A stretch of DNA of 64,000 nucleotides from Bacteroidota bacterium (GTDB taxonomy: Bacteria; Bacteroidota; Bacteroidia; Chitinophagales; JADIYW01). Location of the stretch: assembly GCA_963169645.1 (NCBI GenBank), contig CAUJCO010000013.1, forward strand, positions 124,001 through 188,000. The letters are read 5' to 3'. Of the stretch, positions 1 through 10,035 are shown in pieces. Every line of letters starts with the position of its first letter. The first letter of the stretch is position 1. A program made the position numbers and the translations under genes. Below the pieces are notes generated by a model. The model saw only the letters and a list, made by a program, of their open reading frames with translations, was not told the origin of the DNA and did no database searches.

Positions 1-1121
1 TGGCTATTATAGGTCCAAGCATTGCTCCTGATAAAACTCCGGATGCTGACGATCAAGTATTGCAATTAGCCAATATGAATCCGGGATTTACAACAAAGAT
101 GTTGCTTGTACAAAAAAATAGAGAAGAAAATCCAACCTCTTTTTTAAAACGTGTTTTTACGGGCAAAGACAATCCAAACGAAATGTTACCAATTGTATCT
201 TATTCGTTTGATTCAACTAATATTATTTTACAAACCTATGAAGGCGAAGGAAGAGGTTCCTTACAAAAATCAATACCTATAGTGGATGTTTGCGAAGCCT
301 TATCTATTACTCAACCGGAAATTCAATACCAAGGCAAGCAAGCTACTTTTACTGATTTTAAAGAACAAAAGTATAGCATTGACATTGAAAAATTAAAAAA
401 GGAAATTGCGAATGAGCGAGTTATTAATAAAACATATCATTTAGGAACGGATGGTTATGGTCGCGATATTTTAAGCCGTTTATTATTTGGTGTTCGAGTA
501 TCACTATCGGTTGGCTTAGTGGCCGTTTTAATTTCGTTAACCATCGGCATTTTTATGGGCAGCATAGCCGGCTTTTATAGAGGCACCGTTGACAATGTTA
601 TTATGTGGTTCATTAATGTAATATGGGCAATCCCAACAATTCTGTTAGCCATGGCTATCCGATTTGCTATTGGTGATAAAATTCCATCCTTCTTAGCCAT
701 CTTTATCGCGGTGGGCTTGTCTATGTGGGTAGAAGTGGCTCGTATAGTACGCGGACAAGTAATGTCAGTACGGGAAATGGAATACGTTCAAGCAGCTCGT
801 GGGCTTGGATATCAAAATGGCAGAATTATCCTCAAACATATTTTACCTAATATCATCGGGCCTATTATGGTTGTTGCCGCCTCTGATTTTGCATCTGCAA
901 TACTAATTGAGGCCGGCTTATCATTTGTTGGCATCGGTGTAAAACCACCAACACCAAGTTGGGGAACCATGTTAAACGACCATAGGGCGTATCTTTTAAC
1001 TCCGGATAAAGCATTTTTGGCATTAGCACCCGGAATTTGCATTATGGTCATGGTATTGACATTCAACCTATTAGGAAACGGGCTGCGCGATGCTTTTGAT
1101 GTAAAAGGGCAAACGCAATAG
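1..1121 (+). CDS. ABC transporter permease, DppC/OppC family (5' end outside window)
   Basis: Inner-membrane permease subunit of a dipeptide/oligopeptide/nickel-type ABC importer. The reading frame is open from the first bases of the window, so the N-terminus and first membrane helix are missing. About 125 mostly hydrophilic residues follow, then the family signature HLGTDGYGRD, several membrane helices, and the EAA loop (EYVQAARGLG...HILPN) that docks on the ATPase. The C-terminus has the expected GLRDAFD ending. The long hydrophilic insert between the first and second helices resembles versions I know from Bacteroidota. No partner ATPase or substrate-binding gene lies downstream, so any partners are upstream. 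The substrate cannot be told from sequence. Confidence 0.93.
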   Translation, partial: AIIGPSIAPDKTPDADDQVLQLANMNPGFTTKMLLVQKNREENPTSFLKRVFTGKDNPNEMLPIVSYSFDSTNIILQTYEGEGRGSLQKSIPIVDVCEALSITQPEIQYQGKQATFTDFKEQKYSIDIEKLKKEIANERVINKTYHLGTDGYGRDILSRLLFGVRVSLSVGLVAVLISLTIGIFMGSIAGFYRGTVDNVIMWFINVIWAIPTILLAMAIRFAIGDKIPSFLAIFIAVGLSMWVEVARIVRGQVMSVREMEYVQAARGLGYQNGRIILKHILPNIIGPIMVVAASDFASAILIEAGLSFVGIGVKPPTPSWGTMLNDHRAYLLTPDKAFLALAPGICIMVMVLTFNLLGNGLRDAFDVKGQTQ

Positions 1122-1239
1122 TTTATAAGTATTAATTATCAACCACTTACACTATTTCCATATTAAATCTTTACTTTATATGGAATTTATATCGAAGGTT
1201 AATAAAAGATTGAACTAAAGTTGTAATTTTGTTGTTCCT

Positions 1240-1270
1240 TTTGTGAAATAGAAAGTTATACCTACTTTTG
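1240..1270 (+). promoter_or_regulatory. Bacteroidota-type promoter of psd
   Basis: TTTG at 1240-1243 is followed after 19 bases by TACTTTTG at 1263-1270. This fits the Bacteroidota sigma-ABfr consensus (TTTG, about 19-21 bases, TAnnTTTG). Transcription would start near 1276, giving a leader of roughly 28 bases before the psd ATG. It is the best two-part promoter match I found in the window. Confidence 0.6.
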
Positions 1271-1303
1271 GTGAGCATAATTGCCAATAAAATTAGAAAC
1301 TGA

Positions 1304-1975
1304 ATGAAACGTACATATATACATAAAGAAGGATGGAAAATTGTATTAACCACTTTCTCTGTAGTTTTAGCCATCAACTTAATTACAAATTTTGTATTTA
1401 AGGCAGGCCCAACAGTTAGCTGGTTCGTATTTGGCATCACTTTTCCAATTTTTTGTTTTGTTACCTATTTTTTCCGCAACCCCAAACGCAACCTGATTAC
1501 AGATGACGACAAGATTATTTGTCCGGCAGATGGAAAAATAGTAGTGGTGGAAGAAGTATATGAACCGGAATATTTTGAAGATAAACGTTTACAAGTGTCT
1601 GTGTTTATGTCTCCGGCAAATGTACACGTAAACAGAGCACCGATTAAAGGTGAAGTGAAATACTCTAAATATCACGATGGAAAATATTTGGTAGCTTGGC
1701 ATCCTAAATCTTCTACTGAAAACGAACGTACGTCTATCGTTATTGATAACGGAAGCGTAGATGTTTTGGTACGTCAAATAGCCGGAAAAGTAGCCCGAAG
1801 AATTGTTTATTATTTAGAAGAAGGCGATCGCATTGAACAAGGTGCCGATTTTGGTTTCATCAAATTTGGTTCGAGAGTGGATATGTTTTTACCATTAGAT
1901 ACCAAGATAAATGTGGTACTTGGACAAAAAGTAAAAGGTGGCATTACCGTTATTGGTGAATTACCAACTGAATAA
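1304..1975 (+). CDS. psd: Phosphatidylserine decarboxylase family protein (short type)
   Basis: Converts phosphatidylserine to phosphatidylethanolamine at the inner membrane. The 223-residue length fits the short, archaeal-like PSD type common in Bacteroidota. Two hydrophobic stretches (residues about 14-32 and 38-56) anchor the N-terminus. PADGKIVVVEE (74-84) and HVNRAP (108-113) are conserved landmarks. FGSR (188-191) contains the Gly-Ser bond where autocleavage should produce the pyruvoyl cofactor on Ser190, splitting the protein into beta and alpha chains. The gene stands alone, with its own promoter and a shared terminator facing recA. Confidence 0.93.
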   Translation: MKRTYIHKEGWKIVLTTFSVVLAINLITNFVFKAGPTVSWFVFGITFPIFCFVTYFFRNPKRNLITDDDKIICPADGKIVVVEEVYEPEYFEDKRLQVSVFMSPANVHVNRAPIKGEVKYSKYHDGKYLVAWHPKSSTENERTSIVIDNGSVDVLVRQIAGKVARRIVYYLEEGDRIEQGADFGFIKFGSRVDMFLPLDTKINVVLGQKVKGGITVIGELPTE

Positions 1976-2001
1976 GAAAAAAAAGTTCATTTGATAATAA
2001 A

Positions 2002-2033
2002 ATAAAGCCGGCATAAATGCCGGCTTTATTTTA
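2002..2033. terminator. Bidirectional terminator between psd and recA
   Basis: A perfect 13-bp inverted repeat (arms 2002-2014 and 2017-2029, core AAAGCCGGCAT) lies between the convergent psd and recA genes. A/T runs on both sides let it work on either strand. Confidence 0.85.
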
Positions 2034-2051
2034 TTTATGCAATACTCGAAA

Positions 2052-3077
2052 TTATTTCACTTCCATTAATCTTTCTCTGATTTTTCCTTCTATTTCGTCT
2101 GCTAATCCGGTATTATCCAGCATTAATTGTTTCACTTGGTCGCGTCCTTGTCCTACTTTTTGGCCTTCGTAACTATACCAAGCACCACTTTTTTGTAAGA
2201 TACCTAATTCGGCACCCATGTCCACAATCTCACCTTCTTTAGAAACACCTTTTCCAAACATGATATCAAACTCAGCAACTTTAAATGGCGGTGCTAATTT
2301 ATTTTTTACCACTTTCACTTTAGTTTGGTTTCCAACAACATTTCCTTCTTTATCTTTTATTTGTCCGGCTCGGCGAATATCTAATCGGATAGAAGCATAG
2401 AATTTTAAGGCATTACCACCGGTAGTGGTTTCCGGATTACCAAACATCACGCCTATTTTCTCTCTTAATTGGTTGATGAAAATACAACTGCAAGATGTCT
2501 TATTAATAGCACCCGTTAATTTACGCATTGCTTGGCTCATCAAACGTGCATGTAAGCCCATTTTGCTATCGCCCATCTCTCCTTCTATTTCACTGCGTGG
2601 CACTAATGCTGCAACAGAGTCCACCACTACTAAATCAATCGCCGCAGAACGAATTAATTGCTCTGCAATATCCAATGCTTGTTCACCGTCATCCGGTTGT
2701 GTGATGTATAAATTATCAGTATCTACACCCAAGGCTTCTGCATATTTTTTATCAAATGCGTGTTCTGCATCTATAATTGCACAGATGCCACCTCTTTTTT
2801 GTGCTTCCGCAATGGCATGGATTGCCAATGTAGTTTTACCGGATGATTCCGGGCCATAAATTTCAATAATTCTACCTTTAGGGATACCACCAATACCTAA
2901 TGCTAAATCCAATCCTAATGAACCGGTTGATATAACTTCCGACTCAACGATTGAATTATCACCCAATTTCATCACCGTACCTTTGCCATATTGTTTATCT
3001 AGTTTTTCCAGTGTAAGCTGTAATGCTTTAGCTTTTTCGGAGATAGCTTCTTTGGCTACTTTGTCTTCTTTGCTCAT
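2052..3077 (-). CDS. recA: Recombinase RecA
   Basis: ATP-dependent strand-exchange protein of homologous recombination and the SOS co-protease. All landmarks are present: Walker [10 protein letters not shown] near residues 75-83, Walker [11 protein letters not shown] near 150, the L2-loop region [25 protein letters not shown], and a C-terminal domain with acidic residues. The 341-residue length is normal. The ATG start (MSKEDK) precedes the typical N-terminal helix. A TAnnTTTG-like -7 element (TAAATTTG on the minus strand) sits at 3106-3113, about 29 bases before the start codon. I saw no obvious LexA box, but could not search systematically. Confidence 0.97.
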   Translation of the reverse strand: MSKEDKVAKEAISEKAKALQLTLEKLDKQYGKGTVMKLGDNSIVESEVISTGSLGLDLALGIGGIPKGRIIEIYGPESSGKTTLAIHAIAEAQKRGGICAIIDAEHAFDKKYAEALGVDTDNLYITQPDDGEQALDIAEQLIRSAAIDLVVVDSVAALVPRSEIEGEMGDSKMGLHARLMSQAMRKLTGAINKTSCSCIFINQLREKIGVMFGNPETTTGGNALKFYASIRLDIRRAGQIKDKEGNVVGNQTKVKVVKNKLAPPFKVAEFDIMFGKGVSKEGEIVDMGAELGILQKSGAWYSYEGQKVGQGRDQVKQLMLDNTGLADEIEGKIRERLMEVK

Positions 3078-3489
3078 ATTCTTCTTGTTTATTTCGTTCG
3101 TTCAACAAATTTATACTATTAAGAGTCCGAAACGAAGAATTTCCATAAAAATTTAGCGAAAAAATATGAACATCTGAAACGACAAACGAGTGTGCCTGCT
3201 ATAAACAGTTACTTATAAACTACGAAGTCGAAATTTATATACGAATTATTTCAATTTTTTGAGTAATAATTAAGAAAACTCTGTATTTTTGTTTAAAGTC
3301 GATTTAAATTTGTTTAATATTTTTTAAATTCTGCTTAACATGTGCAACGCTGTTTCCGGAACTAACAACTTATTAAATAAAGAAAATAACTAAACAATTA
3401 ACGCCAACCTATTTTTTATTGTGATAATAGAAAATGCATTAATAATTACCTTCATGGCAATTATTTTTAGGTGAAACGATTATAATAAA
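3078..3489. other. Intergenic region between recA and the polysaccharide gene pair
   Basis: A 412-bp gap between divergent genes. It holds the recA -7 element (3106-3113, minus strand) and a candidate plus-strand promoter at 3255-3291. I see no credible ORF, tRNA or strong hairpin. The roughly 190 bases between the plus-strand promoter and the ATG at 3490 would form a long AT-rich leader of unknown role. Confidence 0.5.
3255..3291 (+). promoter_or_regulatory. Candidate promoter for the sugar transferase/RemB-like gene pair
   Basis: TTTTTTG ending at 3261 and TATTTTTG at 3284-3291 are 22 bases apart, slightly wider than the usual Bacteroidota spacing. It is the only two-part match seen in the gap. 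It implies a 5' leader of nearly 200 bases. Confidence 0.35.
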
Positions 3490-4905
3490 ATGAGAAAAAA
3501 GATTACCAATTTATACGTTTTAATTCATGCTCTGGGTGACATATTCATCTTGAATACGGCGTATATTTTTGGGCATGTTATCAGTTGGGATTACAAGCAT
3601 CTTTTTGAGCCAAAATATCTACAACTTTGGATTTATCTCAATATTATCTATTTATTTGCGGCACAGCTTTCCGGCACGTTTGACATGTATCGAAACACAC
3701 GTTTCTTCACGCTTTTATCGGCATTGTTGCGGTTATTTTTCTTAGAAATTGTTTTATCTTTTTCATACATCGTTATATTTAAAGACTTCAATCAGACATT
3801 TAAATTATCGAGAGAAGTCTTATTAATCACCTATATTTTATCCTTCTTTTTTACACTTATTTGGCGCTTCGGATTTATTAAAATTGTGCGTATTTACAGG
3901 GCTCGCGGCTTCAACAACCGAAAAGTATTAATTATTGGTGCCGGCGATTCTGCACAAGAATTTAAAGATATGCTCGATCACAAAATCGAGTATGGTTATC
4001 AATTTTTAGGTTTCTTTGATGATAATCCAAGCAAATTTAAACCCGAAATTCAAAAACATATTATTGGTACAATTGAAGATGCCAAAAAATATGCAATGGA
4101 ACACCAAATAGATGAATTATTTTGTGCCTTGCCATATCAAGAAGAAGAACGTATTAAAGAACTTATACAATTTGGCGATGAAAATCTCATACGCGTAAAA
4201 ATTGTGCCGGATTTATCTCGATTCTTAACGCATCATCTCAACAAAGTAGAAATTGATTATTACGGTCCAATTCCGGTGATGACATTGCGGAGCGAGCCCT
4301 TGGAAAACATTGTCAATCGTTTCATAAAAAGAATTTTTGATATCGGCTTTTCCATTTTGGTTTTCATCACTATACTTTGGTGGTTTATTCCTTTGGTTGC
4401 CATCATCATCAAACTCACCTCCAAAGGTCCTGTATTTTTTATGCAAGAACGCTCAGGAATTAAAAACAAATCGTTCCAAGTTATTAAGTTTAGAACGATG
4501 TACGTAAACAATCATGCACATCAATTACAAGCTACCAGAAACGACGAACGTATCACTCCTATTGGCAAAATATTACGAAGAACCAACTTAGATGAAATGC
4601 CACAATTCTTTAATGTGTTCTTTGGGCAGATGTCTGTAATTGGTCCTCGTCCACACATGTTGAAGCATACAGAAGAATATTCAAAAATTATTGATAAATT
4701 TATGGTCAGACATTTGGTAAAACCCGGCATTACCGGATGGGCTCAAGTGAACGGCTATCGAGGCGAAACAAAAGACGTTACCGACATGGAAGGAAGGGTT
4801 CGGGCGGATGTATGGTATATCGAAAATTGGAGTTTCGGCTTAGATGTCAAAATTATTATCATGACTATAATCAATATGATTCGCGGTGAAGAAAATGCAT
4901 TCTAA
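3490..4905 (+). CDS. Undecaprenyl-phosphate sugar phosphotransferase (WcaJ/WbaP family)
   Basis: Membrane enzyme that transfers a sugar-1-phosphate from a nucleotide sugar to undecaprenyl phosphate, the first step in building a surface or exopolysaccharide repeat unit. There are about four N-terminal helices (within residues 8-130), a Rossmann-like domain (VLIIGAGDSAQ, 146-155), a further membrane segment (about 285-308), and the bacterial sugar transferase domain. That domain contains KFRTM (333-337), LDEMPQ with the Asp-Glu dyad (368-369), GPRP (385-388) and PGITGWAQVNGYRG (412-425). The 471-residue length is typical. The stop overlaps the start of the next gene, so the two are probably translationally coupled. 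The donor sugar is not determinable. Confidence 0.93.
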   Translation: MRKKITNLYVLIHALGDIFILNTAYIFGHVISWDYKHLFEPKYLQLWIYLNIIYLFAAQLSGTFDMYRNTRFFTLLSALLRLFFLEIVLSFSYIVIFKDFNQTFKLSREVLLITYILSFFFTLIWRFGFIKIVRIYRARGFNNRKVLIIGAGDSAQEFKDMLDHKIEYGYQFLGFFDDNPSKFKPEIQKHIIGTIEDAKKYAMEHQIDELFCALPYQEEERIKELIQFGDENLIRVKIVPDLSRFLTHHLNKVEIDYYGPIPVMTLRSEPLENIVNRFIKRIFDIGFSILVFITILWWFIPLVAIIIKLTSKGPVFFMQERSGIKNKSFQVIKFRTMYVNNHAHQLQATRNDERITPIGKILRRTNLDEMPQFFNVFFGQMSVIGPRPHMLKHTEEYSKIIDKFMVRHLVKPGITGWAQVNGYRGETKDVTDMEGRVRADVWYIENWSFGLDVKIIIMTIINMIRGEENAF

Positions 4906-6595
4906 AAAATACACGTTACTATCCATTCTGTTAATAGCTTTTGTTTCCACTTTTGCTCAACAAGAAAACCTACCTCTCAACAGAAACATGATACTCAATT
5001 ATGAGAAATCATTAAATGCTTTTGATAAAAAAGTTTTCCATTCTGCTGTAAAACCTTATAAAGCCGACCAAGTTTACGAATTCGTGTATCCGGACACCGT
5101 GCAGCATTTTGAACGCGTGCCACACACCAATTGGTTTAGCAAATTTGTCAACGTATTTGGATATGAAAATTTAATAGAATTTGATGACCATGGCTACATC
5201 AAACATTATGGTAAAATATTAGCAAAAGATTCTGTTTTTTATGAAGATAATATTTATGACAAAGGCTATAAAAAAAGAAAAGCGTATGTTGCCATTAATC
5301 CTATTTTAAATATTGGCTTCGGGTACGATGTTTCTGCCAAACGCTTATTAACATACAACTTAAAAGGATTGGAAATACGTGCAGATATTGGTAGCAAAGT
5401 AACCATCTATACTTCCTTTTTAAATACAGTTGGTAAATTCCCAACCTACATCAATATATATAATGCACAAACCGGAATTGTACCGGGCGAAGGAAATATA
5501 CGCAATAGAGGAAAAGGTGGCTTAGACTTTTCCAGCATCAATGCCTATATATCGTATTCACCTGTAAAGCAATTTAATATTCAAGTTGGAAACGGAAAAC
5601 ATTTTATCGGCGATGGCTATCGTTCTTTATTCTTATCAGACAATGCATATACGTATCCGTATGTTCAACTAACCACAACCGTTTGGCGAATTAAATACAC
5701 CAATATCTATGCTGAATTAATCGACAATCTTAGAAATTTCAACGATTTCGGACAAGGATTTCCGCGTAAGTTAGCCAACTTCAACTACTTCAGTATTGAT
5801 GCAGCAAAATTTCTGCAACTTGGCATTTTTGAAGGTATTACATGGAGAAGAACTACAGCCAAAGGCAATACTTTTTTTGATTATAATTTCCTAAATCCAT
5901 TAATTGGAGTGCGTGCTTTTCAAAAGAAATTAACGGCCAACACAACGAAAATTTATGGTGCCAATATCAAAGTTACCTTGCCAAAATATGTTGTTTTATA
6001 CGGTCAATTTATGTTTAATAAATACGGTAAAAAAGGCAGTGTAGACAGAAGAATGGGTTGGCAAGCCGGCGTTAAATATTTTGACGTAGGTGGCGTTAAA
6101 AATCTTAATTTTCAAGCAGAATACAACAGCGTTCGTCCATATAGTTATCAAGGGCAAGATAGCTCCATCGGCTATTTCCATTACAATCAATCACTCGGAC
6201 ATCCAATGGGTGCCAACTTTAATGAATACTTAGTAATGTTGAATTATCAATACAAACGCTACTATGCTTCGTATAAAATGTCTTACATTCAAACCGCAGC
6301 AGATTCCTCTATTTACCAAAATTTCGGAAACAATATAACCGACATTGCATCGCAAGCATCTACCTTAAACAATGTGAAAATACAAAATGGATTTTCGTAC
6401 AACATTATGGATCACGAAATCCGTGCAGGTTTTATCTTAAATCCAAAGATAAATATGGTAGTTGAAGGCAAATTACAATTCAGAAAATACACTTCTAAAT
6501 CATTAGGAACACAAGGATTAAAAAGTAATTCTTTTATGGTATCATTCGCAACAAATATCTTTAACCGTTACTACGATGTGCCTATCTTATTTTAA
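4895..6595 (+). CDS. Outer-membrane beta-barrel of the Wzi/RemB family
   Basis: A 566-residue protein with an N-terminal signal peptide ending near FVSTFAQ. The rest alternates aromatic and polar residues in barrel-like strands. Wzi proteins help hold capsule at the cell surface, and Flavobacterium RemB is a related protein connected with gliding. The GNGKHFIGDGYRSLFLSD segment resembles the conserved part of that family. I chose the ATG at 4895 (MHSKKYTLL) over the GTG nine bases upstream because it starts directly at the signal peptide. It overlaps the sugar transferase gene by 11 bases, supporting a joint role in making and displaying a surface polysaccharide. Exact function is inferred. 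Confidence 0.78.
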   Translation: MHSKKYTLLSILLIAFVSTFAQQENLPLNRNMILNYEKSLNAFDKKVFHSAVKPYKADQVYEFVYPDTVQHFERVPHTNWFSKFVNVFGYENLIEFDDHGYIKHYGKILAKDSVFYEDNIYDKGYKKRKAYVAINPILNIGFGYDVSAKRLLTYNLKGLEIRADIGSKVTIYTSFLNTVGKFPTYINIYNAQTGIVPGEGNIRNRGKGGLDFSSINAYISYSPVKQFNIQVGNGKHFIGDGYRSLFLSDNAYTYPYVQLTTTVWRIKYTNIYAELIDNLRNFNDFGQGFPRKLANFNYFSIDAAKFLQLGIFEGITWRRTTAKGNTFFDYNFLNPLIGVRAFQKKLTANTTKIYGANIKVTLPKYVVLYGQFMFNKYGKKGSVDRRMGWQAGVKYFDVGGVKNLNFQAEYNSVRPYSYQGQDSSIGYFHYNQSLGHPMGANFNEYLVMLNYQYKRYYASYKMSYIQTAADSSIYQNFGNNITDIASQASTLNNVKIQNGFSYNIMDHEIRAGFILNPKINMVVEGKLQFRKYTSKSLGTQGLKSNSFMVSFATNIFNRYYDVPILF

Positions 6596-6682
6596 ACATT
6601 TCAAATTCAGCAAAAAATCTCATTTTACCTTTCTTTAAGGTAGATATAATTGTATATTTCCGCATATTTCTGTAGGTTTTAG

Positions 6683-6710
6683 TATCTTTGCCCAAATTTT
6701 TTTTGGAGGA
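6683..6710 (+). promoter_or_regulatory. -7 element and Shine-Dalgarno sequence of ileS
   Basis: TATCTTTG at 6683-6690 matches the -7 consensus. GGAGGA at 6705-6710 lies seven bases before the ATG at 6718. A strong Shine-Dalgarno sequence is uncommon in this window, and it fixes the ileS start at 6718 instead of the upstream in-frame TTG at 6688, which overlaps the -7 element. I see no good -33 box. Confidence 0.55.
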
Positions 6711-6717
6711 TATCGAT

Positions 6718-9700
6718 ATGTCGAAAGCAAAGCAATACAGAGAAGTAAAAAACCTGACTCAAGCACAGATTGAAAATGAAATTGCCCAATTTTGGAAATC
6801 CAATGCCATTTTTGAACAAAGCATCCACGAACGCGAAGGCAAAACACCGTATGTATTTTACGAAGGACCGCCAAGTGCCAACGGTATGCCGGGTATTCAC
6901 CACGTATTAGCACGTACCATTAAAGATATTTTCTGCCGATTTAAAACTATACAAGGCTATCAAGTAAAACGAAAAGGCGGTTGGGACACACACGGTCTTC
7001 CGGTAGAGTTACAAGTAGAAAAATTATTGGGCATCACCAAAAAAGATATCGGCACTAAAATTTCGGTTGCTGAATATAACCAAAAATGCCGGGAGGAAGT
7101 CATGAAATACAAAGATGTATGGGATGACATTACTCAAAAAATGGGGTATTGGGTGGATTTAGAAAATCCATACATCACTTTTGACAACAACTATATTGAA
7201 AGTGTTTGGTGGATTTTAAAAGAATTATACCAAAAAGATTTCCTCTATAAAGGCTACAAAATACAACCTTATTCTCCGGCTGCCGGAACTGGCTTAAGTT
7301 CTGCAGAACTCAATTTGCCGGGTTGCTATAAAGATGTAAAAGATACCAGTGCTGTTGCTCAATTCAAGATTGAAATGGCATCTGTACAAGAAAATGCATT
7401 TTTTGCAAATAAAGATGAAGCTTATTATTTCTTAGCTTGGACCACCACACCGTGGACCTTGCCATCTAATACGGCTTTAGCTGTAGGTGCCGCCATCGAT
7501 TACGTGTTGATTAAAACATTTAATCCATATACACACTTACCTGTCAATTTAATTTTAGCAAAAGATTTACTTTCTAAATATTTTCAACCGGAAAACGAGC
7601 AGAAAGATTTTGCAACATATGCTCAAGATGGTAAAAACTTGCCCTACCAAATAATAAATACGTGCAAAGGAAAAGCGCTTGCCGGTATTCGCTACGAGCA
7701 ATTATTACCTTTTGAAGCCAATCAAAAAGAAAAAATTAATGGCGATGCATTCCGTGTTATTACGGGCGATTTTGTTACCACATCTGACGGTACCGGAATT
7801 GTACATATCGCTCCAAGTTTTGGTGCAGATGACATGAAAGTGGCTGCCGAAAACGGCATTGGTGCATTAACCTTGGTAGATTTAGAAGGAAAATTTATCG
7901 ATGGCGTAGGTGCATTTTCCGGTAGATATGTAAAAGATTATAAAAATGAACCTAACTATATTTCTGTTGACATCGATATATCTATCCAACTAAAAAAAGA
8001 AAACAAAGCATTTAAAGTAGAAAAATACGAGCACTCTTATCCGCATTGTTGGCGTACGGATAAACCCATTATTTATTATCCGTTAGATTCTTGGTTTATA
8101 CGCGTTACCGCAGTAAAAGACCGTATGGTGGAACTTAATAAAACTATCAACTGGAAACCGGAAAGTACCGGAACCGGACGCTTTGGACAATGGTTAGAAA
8201 ATTTAATAGATTGGAATTTATCCAGAACACGATATTGGGGAACACCTTTGCCAATTTGGAGAACCGAAGATAAAGATGAAGAAATTTGTATTGGCTCCGT
8301 AGAAGAATTGAAAGCAGAAATGCAAAAATCGATAGCTGCCGGTTGGATGGATAAATCTATACTGGATGCGACATTTGATTTACACAAACCATTTGTAGAT
8401 GATATTATTTTAGTTGCTGCAAGTGGCAAACCAATGCGAAGAGAAAGTGATTTAATTGACGTATGGTTTGATAGTGGTGCAATGCCGTATGCTCAATGGC
8501 ATTTCCCGTTTGAAAATAAAGAAACATTCCAACAATCTTTCCCGGCAGATTTTATTGCAGAAGGCGTTGACCAAACACGTGGCTGGTTTTATACGTTACA
8601 TGCAATTGCAACAATGCTGTTTGATTCTGTTGCTTATAAAAATGTTGTTTCCAATGGTTTAGTATTGGATAAGAATGGAAACAAAATGTCTAAATCAAAA
8701 GGCAATACGGTCGATCCGTTTAAAACCATTGAAAAATATGGTGCTGACGTTACACGTTGGTATATGATTTCCAATTCACAGCCATGGGATAATCTTAAAT
8801 TTGATGAAGAAGGTTTGGCAGAAACGGGTAGGAAATTATTTGGTACATTGTATAATACGTATAACTTCTTTGCTATTTATGCTAACATAGATGGATTTAG
8901 GATTGATACGCAAGAACGCATTCCGTTAGCAGAAAGAGCAGAAATTGACCGTTGGGTAATTTCTAAATTACACTCACTTACCAATGAAGCTGCAGCTGCA
9001 TACAATGACTATGAACCAACCAAAGCAGCCCGTTTAATAGAAGATTTCGTGATTGAACATTTATCCAATTGGTACGTGCGTTTATGTCGCCGTAGATTTT
9101 GGGGCAATGAATTATCTCAAGATAAAAGAGCAGCATTTGAAACCTTGTTTGAGTGCTTACAAACAGTTGCTCAATTAATGAGCCCGATTGCACCTTTCTT
9201 TAGCGATTGGTTATGGCAAAATTTATTAGGCACTTCTTCATCTATTCATCTTTCTCAATTAGAAAACGGCAATGATAAGGCAATAGATAAGGCATTGGAA
9301 CAACGAATGGAATGGGCACAAGAAATCTCGTCCTTAGTTTTATCTTTAAGAAAGAAAACAAAAATAAAAGTTCGCCAACCTTTACAAAAAATTTTAGTAC
9401 CTGCCATCGATAAAAATTTCATTGCACAAGTAGATAAAGTAAAAGGATTGATTTTATCGGAAGTAAATGTAAAAGAGATAGAATACATCAGTGACACATC
9501 CGGTATTATCTCTAAAAAAGTGAAACCTAATTTCAAATTATTGGGAAAAAAATTAGGTGGAAAAATGAAAGCTGCATCGGAGCACATTCAAAATCTTTCG
9601 AATGACGACATCCAACATTTAGAAAAAAATGGCCATATCGACATTCTATTAGAAGATGAAAAATTCAATATATTATTGGAAGAAGTAGAGATTATTTCGG

Positions 9701-10032
9701 ATGATATTCAAGGATGGTTGGTAGCCAGCAACAACGGCATTACAGTTGCATTAGATATTCATATATCTGAAGAATTAAAAAATGAAGGTTTTGCCAGAGA
9801 AATAGTAAACCGCATACAAACAGAGCGAAAAGAATCGGATTTTGAAGTTACTGACAAGATATTCATACATGTGCAAAATCAATTGGTTCTCAATGGTGTT
9901 TTGAATACTTATAAAGAATATATTTGTAATGAAACCTTAGCAAAAGATATTATTCTTGCCGACAACATATCCAATGCGAAAGTGTTTGATATAAATGGTG
10001 AGGAATTATATATATTCATTCAAAAAGCATAG
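6718..10032 (+). CDS. ileS: Isoleucine--tRNA ligase
   Basis: Charges tRNA-Ile. The 1104-residue protein has the class I signature as PSANGMPGIHH (residues 52-62), the CP1 editing domain (TTTPWTLPSNTALAV near 242 and a GTGIVHIAPSFG segment), the tryptophan-rich zone around SRTRYWGTPLPIW, and KMSKSKGN near residue 656. The C-terminal part ends in the long-form anticodon-binding region with no obvious terminal Cys4 zinc finger. This resembles the eukaryote-like long IleS type, often less sensitive to mupirocin, although sensitivity cannot be read from sequence alone. It is the first gene of an ileS - DksA/TraR-like - lspA cluster. Confidence 0.96.
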   Translation: MSKAKQYREVKNLTQAQIENEIAQFWKSNAIFEQSIHEREGKTPYVFYEGPPSANGMPGIHHVLARTIKDIFCRFKTIQGYQVKRKGGWDTHGLPVELQVEKLLGITKKDIGTKISVAEYNQKCREEVMKYKDVWDDITQKMGYWVDLENPYITFDNNYIESVWWILKELYQKDFLYKGYKIQPYSPAAGTGLSSAELNLPGCYKDVKDTSAVAQFKIEMASVQENAFFANKDEAYYFLAWTTTPWTLPSNTALAVGAAIDYVLIKTFNPYTHLPVNLILAKDLLSKYFQPENEQKDFATYAQDGKNLPYQIINTCKGKALAGIRYEQLLPFEANQKEKINGDAFRVITGDFVTTSDGTGIVHIAPSFGADDMKVAAENGIGALTLVDLEGKFIDGVGAFSGRYVKDYKNEPNYISVDIDISIQLKKENKAFKVEKYEHSYPHCWRTDKPIIYYPLDSWFIRVTAVKDRMVELNKTINWKPESTGTGRFGQWLENLIDWNLSRTRYWGTPLPIWRTEDKDEEICIGSVEELKAEMQKSIAAGWMDKSILDATFDLHKPFVDDIILVAASGKPMRRESDLIDVWFDSGAMPYAQWHFPFENKETFQQSFPADFIAEGVDQTRGWFYTLHAIATMLFDSVAYKNVVSNGLVLDKNGNKMSKSKGNTVDPFKTIEKYGADVTRWYMISNSQPWDNLKFDEEGLAETGRKLFGTLYNTYNFFAIYANIDGFRIDTQERIPLAERAEIDRWVISKLHSLTNEAAAAYNDYEPTKAARLIEDFVIEHLSNWYVRLCRRRFWGNELSQDKRAAFETLFECLQTVAQLMSPIAPFFSDWLWQNLLGTSSSIHLSQLENGNDKAIDKALEQRMEWAQEISSLVLSLRKKTKIKVRQPLQKILVPAIDKNFIAQVDKVKGLILSEVNVKEIEYISDTSGIISKKVKPNFKLLGKKLGGKMKAASEHIQNLSNDDIQHLEKNGHIDILLEDEKFNILLEEVEIISDDIQGWLVASNNGITVALDIHISEELKNEGFAREIVNRIQTERKESDFEVTDKIFIHVQNQLVLNGVLNTYKEYICNETLAKDIILADNISNAKVFDINGEELYIFIQKA

Positions 10033-10035
10033 ATT